Shown: piece by piece, positions 5,906 through 5,944 of the stretch
How the letters are laid out: the number at the start of each line of letters is the position of its first letter
How positions within the stretch are numbered: the first letter of the stretch is position 1
From: CAZNER01 sp964572065
Lineage (GTDB): Bacteria; Patescibacteriota; Dojkabacteria; JAHIVN01
Direction of reading: 5' to 3'
Length of the DNA stretch: 5,944 nucleotides
Assembly (NCBI GenBank): GCA_964572065.1
Contig: CAZNER010000109.1
Coordinates: 1 to 5,944, forward strand
Position numbers and translations under genes: made by a program
Notes under the pieces: model-generated
What the model was told of the DNA's origin: nothing
Databases searched by the model: none
Seen by the model: only the letters and a program-made list of their open reading frames with translations

Positions 5906-5944
5906 ATGGCGTGGTTAGATGGATTTTATAATAGATTTAAAATG
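5906..5944 (+). CDS. Start of a probable DUF2341-type protein (3' truncated by window)
   Basis: ATG 5906 follows an AGGAGA site at good spacing and the frame stays open for the 13 codons left in the window. The visible residues, MAWLDGFYNRFKM, resemble the N-terminus of DUF2341 proteins, which often begin with a W-x-x-G-(aromatic)-x-x-R-(hydrophobic/basic) pattern before the first strand. If so, this would be a further member of the protein family seen in the 3405 gene. Thirteen residues cannot settle it. The gene itself is well supported by its ribosome binding site and by operon continuity. Confidence 0.6.
   Translation, partial: MAWLDGFYNRFKM

Overview
The window is a compact, AT-rich stretch (roughly 30-33% GC by eye) read entirely on the + strand. 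It holds the end of one gene, two complete large genes and the first 13 codons of a fourth. Gaps between genes are only 10-14 bases, each gene has a strong Shine-Dalgarno sequence (GGAGG, AGGAGG, AGGAGA), and in two of three junctions that sequence overlaps the upstream TAG stop. I see no promoter, terminator, tRNA, mobile element or CRISPR array. Long beta-rich proteins in one operon, with no signal peptides or membrane segments, suggest the tail-fibre/adhesin (receptor-binding) region of a tailed phage or prophage. The SD sequences argue against a Bacteroidetes-type translation context but do not identify the host. No hallmark phage gene (terminase, capsid, tape measure) is present, so the phage assignment is inference.

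Layout: (1) 1-551, the C-terminal part of a protein with the end of a LamG/concanavalin-like jelly roll followed by a small beta module. (2) 562-3390, a 942-residue protein with a probable galactose-binding-like N-terminus, a SPRY domain (about residues 239-404), a split beta domain, a six-bladed beta-propeller (about 527-813) and a C-terminal module resembling the end of gene 1. (3) 3405-5894, an 829-residue protein with an N-terminal DUF2341 domain, an F-type-lectin/discoidin-like domain (131-264) lying inside a concanavalin-like domain, then what looks like one F5/8-type-C (galactose-binding-like) domain nested inside another (471-766). (4) From 5906, the start of a further protein whose first residues resemble DUF2341 proteins.

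All recognisable domains are carbohydrate- or protein-binding folds. None has a visible catalytic signature. The most interesting feature is architectural: at three or four places a whole binding domain appears to sit within a loop of another domain rather than beside it. Read together, the genes look like a set of co-translated surface-binding proteins diversified by repeated in-frame insertion of domain cassettes. Domain identities come from reading the translated sequence, not from a profile search.
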